A stretch of DNA of 64,000 nucleotides. It comes from Colwellia echini. GTDB lineage: Bacteria; Pseudomonadota; Gammaproteobacteria; Enterobacterales; Alteromonadaceae. Numbering within the stretch: the first letter of the stretch is position 1; each line of letters begins with the position of its first letter. Location: positions 25,569 to 89,568 of the forward strand of contig NZ_PJAI02000017.1 of NCBI RefSeq assembly GCF_002843355.2, given 5' to 3'. Positions 19,472 through 29,883 of this stretch are shown here, piece by piece. The translations under genes were made by a program, and so were the position numbers. Under the pieces are notes generated by a model. That model made no database searches. It was not told where the DNA came from and was given only the letters and a program-made list of their open reading frames with translations.

Positions 19472-20392
19472 ATGAATAAATTAAAACTAATGATATGTTC
19501 AGTAATTATGAGCATGTCATGCTTAACGCAAGCCGCTGACAGTGTAAAAGTAAGCGGTATCGAAACAAATAGTGTCAAAACCTATAAAAACAAAGCAATA
19601 CCTAAAATAAGCGTGCAATTATGGTCTGTAAAAGATGCACTTAAAAATGATTTTAAAGGCACATTAAAACAGATTGCAGCTATGGGGTTTGATGGTGTCG
19701 AATTCGCCGGCGATTTTGGACCTTATAAAAATGATCCTAAAGGGCTTAAAATTTTTTTAGATGGTTTAGGTTTACAGGTTAGTGCTGCACACGTTAGTTT
19801 TACAGACTTTTCACCTGAAAAGTTTGATCAAGCTATCATATTCTATAATACATTAGATACCGATACACTTATTGTACCTTGGGATGAACGTGCTTGGGAT
19901 AGCGCCCAAGTAGATAATTTAATCGTAGATTTAAATAAATTATTTACTCAACTTAACGCTGAAGAGTTTAAATTTGGATATCATAATCATGATCAAGAAT
20001 TTGATGATTTTAAGGAGACAACTTTTTGGGATCATATTGCTCAATCAACACCTAAAGACTTTGTTTTACAAATGGATGTTGGCTGGGTAACGTACGCTGA
20101 AAAAGATCCCGTAGAATATATTAATCGTTACCCTAACCGTACATTAACAACTCATATAAAAGCAAAATTACCAAAAGCGGTTACAGATAAAGCTGATGCT
20201 GACAATAAACGCCCAATTGTGGGTGATGATGTTACCGATTGGTCGGCGGTTTTAATCGCAGATATTATGGTTGGTGGTACACAATGGTTAGTGATTGAAC
20301 AAGAAGAATATCCTGATGGCTTAACGCCTCTACAAGCGGTTAAACTATCAAAGCAAGGTTTAGATAAGGCTATTGCTAGTTTGAATAACTAG
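19472..20392 (+). CDS. Exported TIM-barrel sugar isomerase/epimerase-like protein
   Basis: 306-residue protein with a signal peptide (positive start, hydrophobic core, SCLTQAAD cleavage site). The mature part is a xylose isomerase-like TIM barrel: IPKISVQLWSVKDALKNDF, FGYHNHDQEF and LQMDVGWVTYAEKDP carry probable metal ligands. In contrast to the gene at 14345 it should act in the periplasm, next to the GMC dehydrogenase. Related exported proteins accompany 3-keto-glycoside pathways; the actual reaction is not shown. AAGGAATAAG precedes the ATG. Confidence 0.87.
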   Translation: MNKLKLMICSVIMSMSCLTQAADSVKVSGIETNSVKTYKNKAIPKISVQLWSVKDALKNDFKGTLKQIAAMGFDGVEFAGDFGPYKNDPKGLKIFLDGLGLQVSAAHVSFTDFSPEKFDQAIIFYNTLDTDTLIVPWDERAWDSAQVDNLIVDLNKLFTQLNAEEFKFGYHNHDQEFDDFKETTFWDHIAQSTPKDFVLQMDVGWVTYAEKDPVEYINRYPNRTLTTHIKAKLPKAVTDKADADNKRPIVGDDVTDWSAVLIADIMVGGTQWLVIEQEEYPDGLTPLQAVKLSKQGLDKAIASLNN

Positions 20393-20718
20393 GCGCTTAA
20401 TTAAGGGGGATGTTTAATTTATGTATAATATAAACATAAATTAAACATCACCTAAAATCGGATAATCACCGTCAAACATGTCATAGATACAATTCAAGTA
20501 TCATTTTATTTTAAACTATGAACGGTAAATAATCGCGGTAAGTATCTGTTTATAATTACTTTTTAGTTATCTTTAAATCGACTTTATAATCACCATTTAA
20601 TGCCAATTTATATTTATTATTTAGCGTATTGAATCCAACCAAAAAACTATTATTATCTAGAAAAGTAAGTTAAGGTTTGGTTATAAACTTGTATATTTAT
20701 TCTTTGAGGTTCTTTTAA
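20393..20718. other. Intergenic region with a long perfect hairpin
   Basis: 325 bp without a gene. A 16-bp perfect inverted repeat (20409-20424 with 20434-20449, loop 9 nt, arms GATGTTTAATTTATGT) starts 17 bp after the isomerase stop and probably ends or protects the operon transcript, although no T-tract follows. The rest is AT-rich and shows no gene; GAGG at 20706 serves the following GTG start. Confidence 0.7.
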
Positions 20719-21198
20719 GTGTCTGAAACAAAAGATTATAGTGAAATAAAATCTGTATTATTCGTCTGCATGGGCAATATTTGTCGATCGCCAACGGCTG
20801 AAGCGGTTTTTAGACATAAAATGCAACAAAGAGGATTAACACTTAACATCGATTCAGCAGGAACTTTAGGCGCTCATGCTAAAGAAAAACCCGATCATCG
20901 TGCGCAAAAATCGGGTGTTGCCCGTGGTTATTCATTTGATGGTATTAAAGCGCGTAAAGTAACAGTGCAAGACTTTGAAAACTTTGATCTGATCTTAGCA
21001 ATGGATTATGACAATGTTGAAGAGCTTAAAAAGGTAGCTCCATTAGGCTTAGAAAATAAAATACACCTGATGTTAGATTTTGCCGAAGGCTATGAAGAAG
21101 ACCAAGTGCCTGATCCTTATTATGGTGGTGCAAAAGGTTTTGACTATGTACTTGATCTTGTTGAAGCGGCTTGTGATGGATTATTAAGTAAAATGTAA
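20719..21198 (+). CDS. Low-molecular-weight protein tyrosine phosphatase
   Basis: 159-residue LMW-PTP. The P-loop VLFVCMGNICRSPTAEAVF gives the C-x5-R signature, and VPDPYYGG near the C-terminus supplies the general-acid Asp. Length is typical. GTG start at 20719 with GAGG about 9 nt upstream. Not beside exopolysaccharide kinase genes, so it is probably the stand-alone housekeeping type. Its stop codon lies in a short AAAATGT tandem repeat (21190-21217). Confidence 0.9.
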   Translation: MSETKDYSEIKSVLFVCMGNICRSPTAEAVFRHKMQQRGLTLNIDSAGTLGAHAKEKPDHRAQKSGVARGYSFDGIKARKVTVQDFENFDLILAMDYDNVEELKKVAPLGLENKIHLMLDFAEGYEEDQVPDPYYGGAKGFDYVLDLVEAACDGLLSKM

Positions 21199-21217
21199 AA
21201 TGTAAAATGTAAAATGT
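21190..21217. repeat. AAAATGT heptamer tandem repeat
   Basis: Four perfect copies of AAAATGT that begin in the last codons of the phosphatase gene and run past its stop. Simple slippage repeat. Confidence 0.85.
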
Positions 21218-21590
21218 TGAGTGATGGTTATGTGTACTTATAACTTGGTCAATGTAAGCAAAAATAGCGAAATAAATTGCCAATAAAGAAAGTATTAAAA
21301 CCTTAGCCAAGTCTAAGATTTTTTTATGCCTTTAGTTTATATATTTACTTTATTAGTGACTGTAAAACACTCAGTATATAAATTAACTCAAATTCAGAAC
21401 GTCGAAAATCATTAGCTTATTGGTCATAATAGGTAGCAATAGCACAAAGCCTATGTACTTTGTGCTGCGTTAAATACCCCGCCATAAGGTTAACAATTAT
21501 TGAATATATTGATGATAATTGAATTAAAATTTATTTCTTCCATGATATACTTGAAGCACTGTCCTGTTTTAACAAAAAAGTTAAGTTTTT
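21199..21590. other. Intergenic region upstream of ydiJ-like gene
   Basis: 392 bp with no gene that I can support. A 9-bp hairpin (AGCACAAAG at 21441-21449 with CTTTGTGCT at 21458-21466) lacks a T-tract. The final 80 bp are AT-rich and probably hold the promoter of the following gene, but no clear -35/-10 pair stands out. Confidence 0.5.
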
Positions 21591-24500
21591 ATGCTTCCCC
21601 ATATTAGCCATCAAAGTCATCTTCCTCCGTTATATAATGAGTTTATTAGTACATTAAAGAGCCGTAGTTTTACTGGCGATATTAATGCTAGTTATAGCGC
21701 GAGACTCGCTGTTGCAACCGACAACAGTATTTATCAGCAATTACCTCAGTTAGTTATTCATCCACGAACTAAAGCCGATATTGTAGTATTAACAAAAACG
21801 GCAAGTGAAGCGCAATTTGTTAGTATCAAATTTAGTGCGCGTGGCGGCGGTACGGGGACTAATGGTCAAAGTTTAACACCGGGTGTTATTGTTGATTTAT
21901 CTAAATACATGAACAAAGTATTAGAAATTAATGTTGCTGAAAAATGGGTACGTGTTGAAGCAGGCGTAGTAAAAGATCAATTAAATGATTACTTACGTCC
22001 GCATGGTTTTTTCTTCGCGCCTGATTTATCTACCTCAAACCGTGCAACTATTGGCGGCATGATCAATACCGATGCTTCAGGGCAGGGATCTTTAGTTTAC
22101 GGTAAAACATCAAATCATGTTTTATCGCTTGAGTCAGTATTAGCTAATGGTGATGTACTGAGTACAGCGCCTATGGCGTTAGATGAAGCAAAGTTATTAG
22201 CTGACAAAAATGACAGCGCATACAGCCAAATTATTAAACAAGTACTTGAAACGTGTATTGAAAATCGTGACTTAGTACTTGAAAAATTCCCCCGCTTAAA
22301 TCGCTTCTTAACAGGTTATGATTTAGAAAACGTATTATCTACAAATGATAATGGTGAAATTACCGGTGTTGATTTATCGCGCTTGATCACTGGCTCAGAA
22401 GGCTCTTTAGCATTTGTTTGTGAAGCCAAATTAAATATCAATCCAATTCGTGTTGCTAAAACACTTATTAATATTAAATATGATAGTTTTGATTCAGCGC
22501 TTCGCCATTCTCCTGCACTTGTTGAAGCCAAAGCTACTTCAGTAGAAACAGTCGACTCTCGTGTACTAAATCTTGCTAAACAAGATATTGTTTGGCATAG
22601 CGTCAGTGATTTAATTACCGATGTACCTGGCAAAGTGATGGATGGTATTAATGTTGTTGAATACAACGGTGATAGCGTTGCAGAATTAGCTGACCAAGTT
22701 GCAGAGTTAACCGCAACACTTGACGAATTAGTTAATAACGAAAGCTCTGGTGTTATTGGTTATCAAGTGACGTCTGACTTGCCTAGCATTAACAAAATTT
22801 ACGGCATGCGTAAAAAAGCAGTAGGCTTGTTAGGTAAAACAGAAGGCTCACAAAAACCGTTAGCTTTTGCGGAAGATACGGCGGTTCCACCTGAAAATCT
22901 AGCCGATTATATTGTTGAATTTAGAGCGCTATTGGATAGCCATAGCTTAAACTATGGCATGTTTGGTCACGTTGATGCAGGTGTTTTACATGTACGTCCA
23001 GCACTTGATATGTGCGACCCAGAGCAAGAAAAACTATTACGTGTTATTTCAGACGAAGTGGTTAAATTAACTGCTAAATATGGCGGTTTAATGTGGGGAG
23101 AGCACGGTAAAGGTTACCGTAGTGAATACGGTCCAGACTTTTTTGGCGCTACGTTATTTACTGAACTTAGAAAAATAAAGTCAGCGTTTGATCCACACAA
23201 CAAAATGAACCCAGGTAAAATTTGTACGCCAATCGAATCAAATGAAAAATTAGTGACAGTTGACGACACTAAACGTGGTTTTTATGACAGACAAATACCT
23301 GTTAACGTGAAAGAGTCATATACAGCTGCCTTGGATTGTAACGGTAACGGTTTATGTTTTAACTATGATGCTGACAGCCCAATGTGTCCGTCGAGTAAAA
23401 TTACTAAAGACAGACGTCACTCTCCTAAAGGGCGTGCTGGTTTAATGCGTGAATGGTTACGTTTATTAGAAAACCAAGGTGTTGATATTCTAAAATTAGA
23501 AGACAGTATCAATAAGCCGAAAAGCATTTGGTCAGTTCGAGAAATACTCAGTACTGCGGTTGATAAATTACGTATTAATTTTATTAGCAAGCCAGAGCAA
23601 GATGATAACGGTAATGGTGATTTTTCCCATGAAGTAATGGAAGCAATGCAAGGGTGTTTAGCCTGTAAAGCCTGTGCTAGCCAATGTCCGGTAAAAGTTG
23701 ATGTGCCAGACTTTAGAGCGCGATTTATTAATGTTTATTATTCTCGCTACGCTAGACCATTAAAAGATCATTTAGTTGCTAATGTTGAAATTTTAGCGCC
23801 ATTGATGGCAACAGCACCTAAAATTGTTAATGCGGTATTAAATACTTCAATATACGAAAAAATATCAGCTAAAACTATTGGTTATGTTAATACGCCGTTA
23901 TTATCTGTTCCTACCTTGAAAAAACAAGTGAAAAAGGCTGGTTTTTCAGGTTTTGATTTAGCTAAACTTCAAGGCTTAACTGTTGAACAGCGAAAAGGTT
24001 ATGTATTAATAGTGCAAGACCCATTCACTTCTTTTTATGATGCCAATACCGTACAAAGCATGATGGCATTAATCAAAGAGCTTGGTTTAGAGCCTATATT
24101 GTTACCATTTAAACCAAACGGTAAAGCACAGCATGTTAAAGGCTTTTTAGCGCGCTTTGCTAAAACCGCAAAATCGAGCAGCGACTTTTTAAACCAAGTG
24201 GCTAAGCTTGATATGCCAATGATTGGTATGGACGCGTCTATGGTGCTGTGTTATCGCGACGAATATGCAAAAATATTAAAAGACCAACGTGGTGACTTTA
24301 ATGTTTTACTTGCTCATGAATGGTTATTGAACTTTGTTAAAACTGATAACTCTTTTAAAACAACCGAAATGTTAACTGAAAAGCCATTTAAATTGTTTGC
24401 TCACTGCACTGAAAAAACAGCATTGGTAAACAGTGAAAACGAATGGCAAACCATATTCAAGCATTTTGGTTTACCACTGGAAAAAGTCAGCGTGGGTTGT

Positions 24501-24710
24501 TGTGGTATGGCTGGTACGTATGGCCATGAGAAAGTTAATTTAGATAACTCTAAAGGCTTATTTGAATTAAGTTGGCAGCCAAAAATTGATAAACTTGACG
24601 ACGAGCAAGTACTGGCAACAGGTTTTTCGTGTCGCTCACAAGTTAAAAGGTTTAGCGCTTTAAAAGCGAAGCATCCAGTAACCGCTCTTTTGGCAAGCTT
24701 GCAACAATAA
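21591..24710 (+). CDS. ydiJ: YdiJ-like FAD/Fe-S D-2-hydroxyglutarate (D-2-hydroxyacid) dehydrogenase
   Basis: 1039-residue fusion protein close to E. coli YdiJ (about 1018 residues). Order: FAD-binding PCMH domain (ARGGGTGTNGQSLTPGVIVDL, about residues 82-105), FAD-oxidase C domain (GHVDAGVLHVRP, GEHGKGYRSEYGPDF), a Cys-bearing linker CNGNGLC, a 4Fe-4S motif GCLACKACASQCPVKVD near residue 685, and a C-terminal CCG domain (VGCCGMAGTYGHE). The family oxidises D-2-hydroxyglutarate, with some activity on D-lactate, and gives electrons to the respiratory chain. Confidence 0.87.
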   Translation: MLPHISHQSHLPPLYNEFISTLKSRSFTGDINASYSARLAVATDNSIYQQLPQLVIHPRTKADIVVLTKTASEAQFVSIKFSARGGGTGTNGQSLTPGVIVDLSKYMNKVLEINVAEKWVRVEAGVVKDQLNDYLRPHGFFFAPDLSTSNRATIGGMINTDASGQGSLVYGKTSNHVLSLESVLANGDVLSTAPMALDEAKLLADKNDSAYSQIIKQVLETCIENRDLVLEKFPRLNRFLTGYDLENVLSTNDNGEITGVDLSRLITGSEGSLAFVCEAKLNINPIRVAKTLINIKYDSFDSALRHSPALVEAKATSVETVDSRVLNLAKQDIVWHSVSDLITDVPGKVMDGINVVEYNGDSVAELADQVAELTATLDELVNNESSGVIGYQVTSDLPSINKIYGMRKKAVGLLGKTEGSQKPLAFAEDTAVPPENLADYIVEFRALLDSHSLNYGMFGHVDAGVLHVRPALDMCDPEQEKLLRVISDEVVKLTAKYGGLMWGEHGKGYRSEYGPDFFGATLFTELRKIKSAFDPHNKMNPGKICTPIESNEKLVTVDDTKRGFYDRQIPVNVKESYTAALDCNGNGLCFNYDADSPMCPSSKITKDRRHSPKGRAGLMREWLRLLENQGVDILKLEDSINKPKSIWSVREILSTAVDKLRINFISKPEQDDNGNGDFSHEVMEAMQGCLACKACASQCPVKVDVPDFRARFINVYYSRYARPLKDHLVANVEILAPLMATAPKIVNAVLNTSIYEKISAKTIGYVNTPLLSVPTLKKQVKKAGFSGFDLAKLQGLTVEQRKGYVLIVQDPFTSFYDANTVQSMMALIKELGLEPILLPFKPNGKAQHVKGFLARFAKTAKSSSDFLNQVAKLDMPMIGMDASMVLCYRDEYAKILKDQRGDFNVLLAHEWLLNFVKTDNSFKTTEMLTEKPFKLFAHCTEKTALVNSENEWQTIFKHFGLPLEKVSVGCCGMAGTYGHEKVNLDNSKGLFELSWQPKIDKLDDEQVLATGFSCRSQVKRFSALKAKHPVTALLASLQQ

Positions 24711-24840
24711 CCGTTATTCAAGTAAACGAAGTAACGTGTAAGGATAATAAACTATACAAAAATCGTATGCTTTATTATCCTTACTGCCTTGAAGTTTAAG
24801 TATAAAGTTCAGAGTTACAGTCTTAACAGGCTAGTTAAGC

Positions 24841-24920
24841 ATAGTTAAACTTAGTTAAACTTAGGTAAACTTAGGTAAACTTAGGTAAACTTAGGTAAAC
24901 TTAGGTAAACATAGTTATGT
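24841..24920. repeat. 10-bp TTAGGTAAAC tandem repeat
   Basis: Five perfect copies of TTAGGTAAAC at 24861-24910 with degenerate copies on both sides. It lies between ydiJ and the small membrane protein gene and ends about 40 bp before the latter's start, so copy-number change could alter its promoter spacing. Confidence 0.9.
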
Positions 24921-24958
24921 ATAGATAAGTATATTTACAATTACATGGAAGTGAAAAG

Positions 24959-25243
24959 ATGACAGACGAACGTTTAGTTTTGTTACTCAAAATTTGTATT
25001 GGCATAGGTATATGCTTATTGATATTAGGTGTGTATCTACAATTTTTTAGTACATATATCGACTCACTTGGCGTTACCGGCATTATTTTACATGCCAGCT
25101 GTATCGCACTAGGTATGATTTTTTCCTTACCTACTAAAATTTATTTAACTTTTTTACTAATGAAGATGGAAGCTGATGCCAATGAGCATGCTCATAAAAA
25201 AGCTATGAAATCTTCTTCATTAAAAACAGATGAAAAGGTATAA
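24959..25243 (+). CDS. Small two-TM membrane protein, function unknown
   Basis: 94-residue protein with two hydrophobic segments (ILLKICIGIGICLLILGVYL-like region around residues 6-28, and ILHASCIALGMIFSLP-like around 40-58), followed by a charged C-terminus (EADANEHAHKKAMK). Not recognised. A GGAAGTGAAAAG stretch precedes the ATG. It is followed by a 380-bp gap before pheS. Confidence 0.65.
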   Translation: MTDERLVLLLKICIGIGICLLILGVYLQFFSTYIDSLGVTGIILHASCIALGMIFSLPTKIYLTFLLMKMEADANEHAHKKAMKSSSLKTDEKV

Positions 25244-26621
<1,378 letters not shown>

Positions 26622-26633
26622 GAATAACTCATA

Positions 26634-29069
26634 ATGAAATTTAGTGAATCTTGGTTACGTGAGTGGGTTAATCCTGCACTTTCATCAGACGAATTAGCGC
26701 ATCAAATTACGATGGCAGGCCTAGAGGTTGACGCAGTTGACCCAGTAGCAGGTAAGTTTAGTGGTGTTATTATTGGTGAAGTGGTTGAATGTGGCCCGCA
26801 TCCTGATGCAGATAAACTGCAAGTTACAAAAATTAGCTTAGGCGATTATAGCTCAGCAACCGTTGAAAAAGGCGAGTTGCTTGATATCGTTTGTGGTGCT
26901 AAAAACTGTCGTTTAGGTTTAAAAGTTGCGGTTGCTACTGTTGGCGCTGTACTACCTGGCGATTTTAAAATTAAAAAAGCAAAACTACGCGGCGTACCTT
27001 CATTTGGTATGCTGTGCAGCGAATCTGAAATAGGATTAGCTGATGATGCTGATGGCATTATGGAATTTTCAGCCGATGCACCATTAGGTACATGTGTGCG
27101 TGAATATTTAGACTTAAACGATGTAACCATCGATGTTGATTTAACCGCTAACCGTGGCGACTGTTTAGGTATTAAAGGCTTAGCACGAGAAGTTGGGGTC
27201 TTAAACTCTATTGAAGTAGTAACGCCTGATATTACTGCGGCTTTCCCGACAATTGAAGATAAGTTAACCATTAACATTGAAGCGCCACAGGCGTGTCCTC
27301 GTTACTTAGGTCGTGTTATTAAAGGTATTAACCCAAATGCGACTACGCCATTATGGATGGTTGAGAAATTACGTCGTTGTGGTACTCGTTCTATTGACCC
27401 TGTAGTAGATGTAACTAACTACGTATTGTTAGAGTTAGGTCACCCAATGCACGCTTTTGATCTCGATAAAATTTCAGGCGGCGCTAATGGCACTATTACG
27501 GTTCGTTTCGCGAATAAAGATGAAAAATTAACTTTATTAGATGAAAACGAAGTGACCTTAAAAGAATCGACTTTAGTTATTGCTGATGAAAGCAAAGCAT
27601 TGGCAATGGCCGGTATCTTTGGTGGTCTAGAGTCAGGTGTAACTGCTAACAGTACCGATATCTTTTTAGAAAGTGCGTTCTTTGCGCCACTAGCTATTTT
27701 AGGTAAAGCACGTCAATACGGTTTACATACCGACTCATCACATCGTTATGAGCGCGGTATTGACCCAACATTACAATTCGATGCTATCGAGCGTGCTACT
27801 GAGTTATTGTTAGCGATTGTTGGTGGACAGCCTGGTCCTATCGTTGAAGCTAAGTCAGAAGAGCACTTGCCACAAACGAAAGACGTAACTTTACGTCGTG
27901 CAAAATTAGACAGCCGCATTGGTCATCATATTGAAGATGTACAAGTAAGCGAAATTTTAACTCGCTTAGGCTTTACAGTTAGCGAAGAGGGAGAGGGTAC
28001 AGCTAAAGAATGGCAAGTTAATGTACCCGCTTATCGTTTTGATATTAAAATTGAAGTTGATTTAATTGAGGAAGTTGCCCGTATTTACGGTTATAACAAT
28101 ATCCCTAATATCGCGCCAAAAGCTACATTAACTATGTGTGAAAATAAAGAAGCAGCCCTTTCTTTATCAAGCTTAAAACAAACGTTGGTTAATCGTGATT
28201 ACTTTGAAGCTATCACATATAGTTTTGTTGACCCTAAAGTACAAAGCTTAATTCATCCGAATGAAGCCGTGATGACATTACCACACCCTATTTCATCTGA
28301 AATGTCAGTAATGCGTTTAAGCATGTGGACAGGTTTATTGCAGTCGGTTGCTTATAACCAAAACCGTCAACAATCACGAGTACGTTTATTTGAAACAGGT
28401 TTACGTTTTGTTCCTGATGAAAGTGCTGAAAATGGCGTTCGTCAACAAAACATGATTGCCGGTGTTATTAGCGGTAACCGTACAGATGAACATTGGTCAA
28501 TGGAAAAAGCAGCGACTGATTTTTATGACATCAAAGGTGATGTTGAAGCACTATTAGCTTTAACATGTGATGCTGATGCTTATGAATTTTCAAAAGCTGA
28601 AATTGCAGCCTTACATCCAGGTCAAACTGCTAAAATTACTAAAGCAGGTAAATTGGTAGGTTATGTTGGTACCTTACATCCTGAATTAACAAGAAAATTA
28701 GGATTAAATGGTCAAACATTAATTTTTGAACTATTGTTATCTGAAGTTTTAGTGCAAAAAATACCTGAAGCCACTGCTGTATCTCGCTTTCCTGCTAATC
28801 GTCGTGATTTAGCTATTGTAGTGAAAGAGGAAGTTGATGCAAAAAAAGTGTTACAACTTATTGAAAAGGTTGGCGGAAATTATTTAATTGATCTAAACTT
28901 GTTTGATGTATACCAAGGTCAAGGTGTTGAAGACGGTTATAAGAGTCTCGCCATCGCCTTAGTATTACAGGACACCAATAAAACTCTTGAAGAAAAAGAC
29001 ATCACAGATGTTATTGACAGAGTTGTTGAAACCTTAAAAACAGAATTAAATGCATCACTGAGGGACTAA
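26634..29069 (+). CDS. pheT: Phenylalanine-tRNA ligase beta subunit
   Basis: 811 residues, slightly longer than the enteric protein (about 795). It starts with [14 protein letters not shown]. The EMAP-like tRNA-binding domain ([17 protein letters not shown]) is followed by B3/B4 editing and B5 domains (ATLTMC..., RYERGIDP) and a C-terminal ferredoxin-fold anticodon-binding domain ([15 protein letters not shown]). Same operon as pheS; ihfA follows 4 bp after the stop, the conserved gammaproteobacterial order. Confidence 0.98.
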   Translation: MKFSESWLREWVNPALSSDELAHQITMAGLEVDAVDPVAGKFSGVIIGEVVECGPHPDADKLQVTKISLGDYSSATVEKGELLDIVCGAKNCRLGLKVAVATVGAVLPGDFKIKKAKLRGVPSFGMLCSESEIGLADDADGIMEFSADAPLGTCVREYLDLNDVTIDVDLTANRGDCLGIKGLAREVGVLNSIEVVTPDITAAFPTIEDKLTINIEAPQACPRYLGRVIKGINPNATTPLWMVEKLRRCGTRSIDPVVDVTNYVLLELGHPMHAFDLDKISGGANGTITVRFANKDEKLTLLDENEVTLKESTLVIADESKALAMAGIFGGLESGVTANSTDIFLESAFFAPLAILGKARQYGLHTDSSHRYERGIDPTLQFDAIERATELLLAIVGGQPGPIVEAKSEEHLPQTKDVTLRRAKLDSRIGHHIEDVQVSEILTRLGFTVSEEGEGTAKEWQVNVPAYRFDIKIEVDLIEEVARIYGYNNIPNIAPKATLTMCENKEAALSLSSLKQTLVNRDYFEAITYSFVDPKVQSLIHPNEAVMTLPHPISSEMSVMRLSMWTGLLQSVAYNQNRQQSRVRLFETGLRFVPDESAENGVRQQNMIAGVISGNRTDEHWSMEKAATDFYDIKGDVEALLALTCDADAYEFSKAEIAALHPGQTAKITKAGKLVGYVGTLHPELTRKLGLNGQTLIFELLLSEVLVQKIPEATAVSRFPANRRDLAIVVKEEVDAKKVLQLIEKVGGNYLIDLNLFDVYQGQGVEDGYKSLAIALVLQDTNKTLEEKDITDVIDRVVETLKTELNASLRD

Positions 29070-29072
29070 GCA

Positions 29073-29366
29073 ATGGCGCTTACCAAAGCAGAAGTAGCAG
29101 AACATTTATTTGAAAAAGTTGGGCTGAGCAAGCGCGACGCAAAAGATATGGTAGAACTATTTTTTGAAGAAATTCGCGAAACGTTAGAAAGCGGTGATCA
29201 AGTAAAGCTTTCTGGTTTTGGTAATTTCGATTTGCGTCAGAAAAGCGAACGCCCGGGACGTAATCCTAAAACAGGTGAGGACATTCCTATTTTAGCGCGC
29301 AAGGTTGTGACTTTTAGACCAGGTCAGAAACTAAAAAGCCGTGTTGAAGATGGTAATGCCGAATAA
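29073..29366 (+). CDS. ihfA: Integration host factor subunit alpha
   Basis: 97-residue HU/IHF DNA-bending protein. The sequence [24 protein letters not shown] and the beta-arm [21 protein letters not shown] with the intercalating Pro region identify the alpha subunit, as does its position after pheT. Forms a heterodimer with IhfB and bends DNA at specific sites. Confidence 0.97.
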   Translation: MALTKAEVAEHLFEKVGLSKRDAKDMVELFFEEIRETLESGDQVKLSGFGNFDLRQKSERPGRNPKTGEDIPILARKVVTFRPGQKLKSRVEDGNAE

Positions 29367-29490
29367 ATAAATTAGTGCAGACTCTGTTGTTAATTCATAG
29401 TCGCGCTAATTGATTGGTATTCAGTCTCATTGTTTTAGTGCTATATTGAAATGAACTTCATTTAAAGTAGTTCATTAATAGATATTATTT

Positions 29491-29530
29491 AAAAAACCGC
29501 ATAACTTAATTGTTATGCGGTTTTTTGTTT
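29491..29530 (+). terminator. Rho-independent terminator of pheST-ihfA
   Basis: Stem AAACCGCATAAC/GTTATGCGGTTT with a short TTAATT loop, followed by TTTTTT. About 125 bp after the ihfA stop. Confidence 0.9.
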
Positions 29531-29600
29531 TATATTTGAGTCATATTTATTAGCGTATAGCGCTTATTAATATAAAGACTTACGGGCTTTGACACTTACC

Positions 29601-29700
29601 AGCTGTGATCTCACCTTCAATACTAAGCGGGGTATACCTGCTCCATTCTTTAGGTGTTCTATTTAATAGGTGGGAAGGTGACCGAATACAGCTGTTTTTT
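29601..29700 (+). ncRNA. Candidate structured RNA with terminator-like 3' end
   Basis: Outer arms AGCTGT (29601-29606) and ACAGCT (29688-29693), then TCACCTTC (29611-29618) with GAAGGTGA (29674-29681), enclose about 55 nt that can pair further. The closing arm runs straight into TTTTTT, as in a factor-independent terminator. No coding frame. It lies between the ihfA terminator and a second hairpin at 29830. A small RNA or a relic of a transcribed element are both possible. Confidence 0.3.
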
Positions 29701-29829
29701 AAATGATTTTTGCTACGCCTTTGAGAAAGTTTGAAGCGACTTTGAAGCATCTTTGAGGGAATGTAGGCTGTTGGGAGTAAAGGTAGAAAAGATAGGTTTT
29801 TGAATAGTTTAACCCCAGCTAACTAATGT

Positions 29830-29860
29830 AGGGGATGTATGGAGACATCCCCTTTATTTA
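29830..29860 (+). terminator. Hairpin terminator between convergent ihfA side and chemoreceptor gene
   Basis: Perfect stem GGGGATGT (29831-29838) and ACATCCCC (29845-29852), loop ATGGAG, followed by TTTATTT on the plus strand. The T-tract orientation points to termination of plus-strand transcription. Confidence 0.65.
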
Positions 29861-29883
29861 TGAAAGTTATACTTAAGAACTTT

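Noticed and set aside
24841..24920. Possible CRISPR array
   Set aside because: Units are 10 bp and contiguous with no spacers: a simple tandem repeat.
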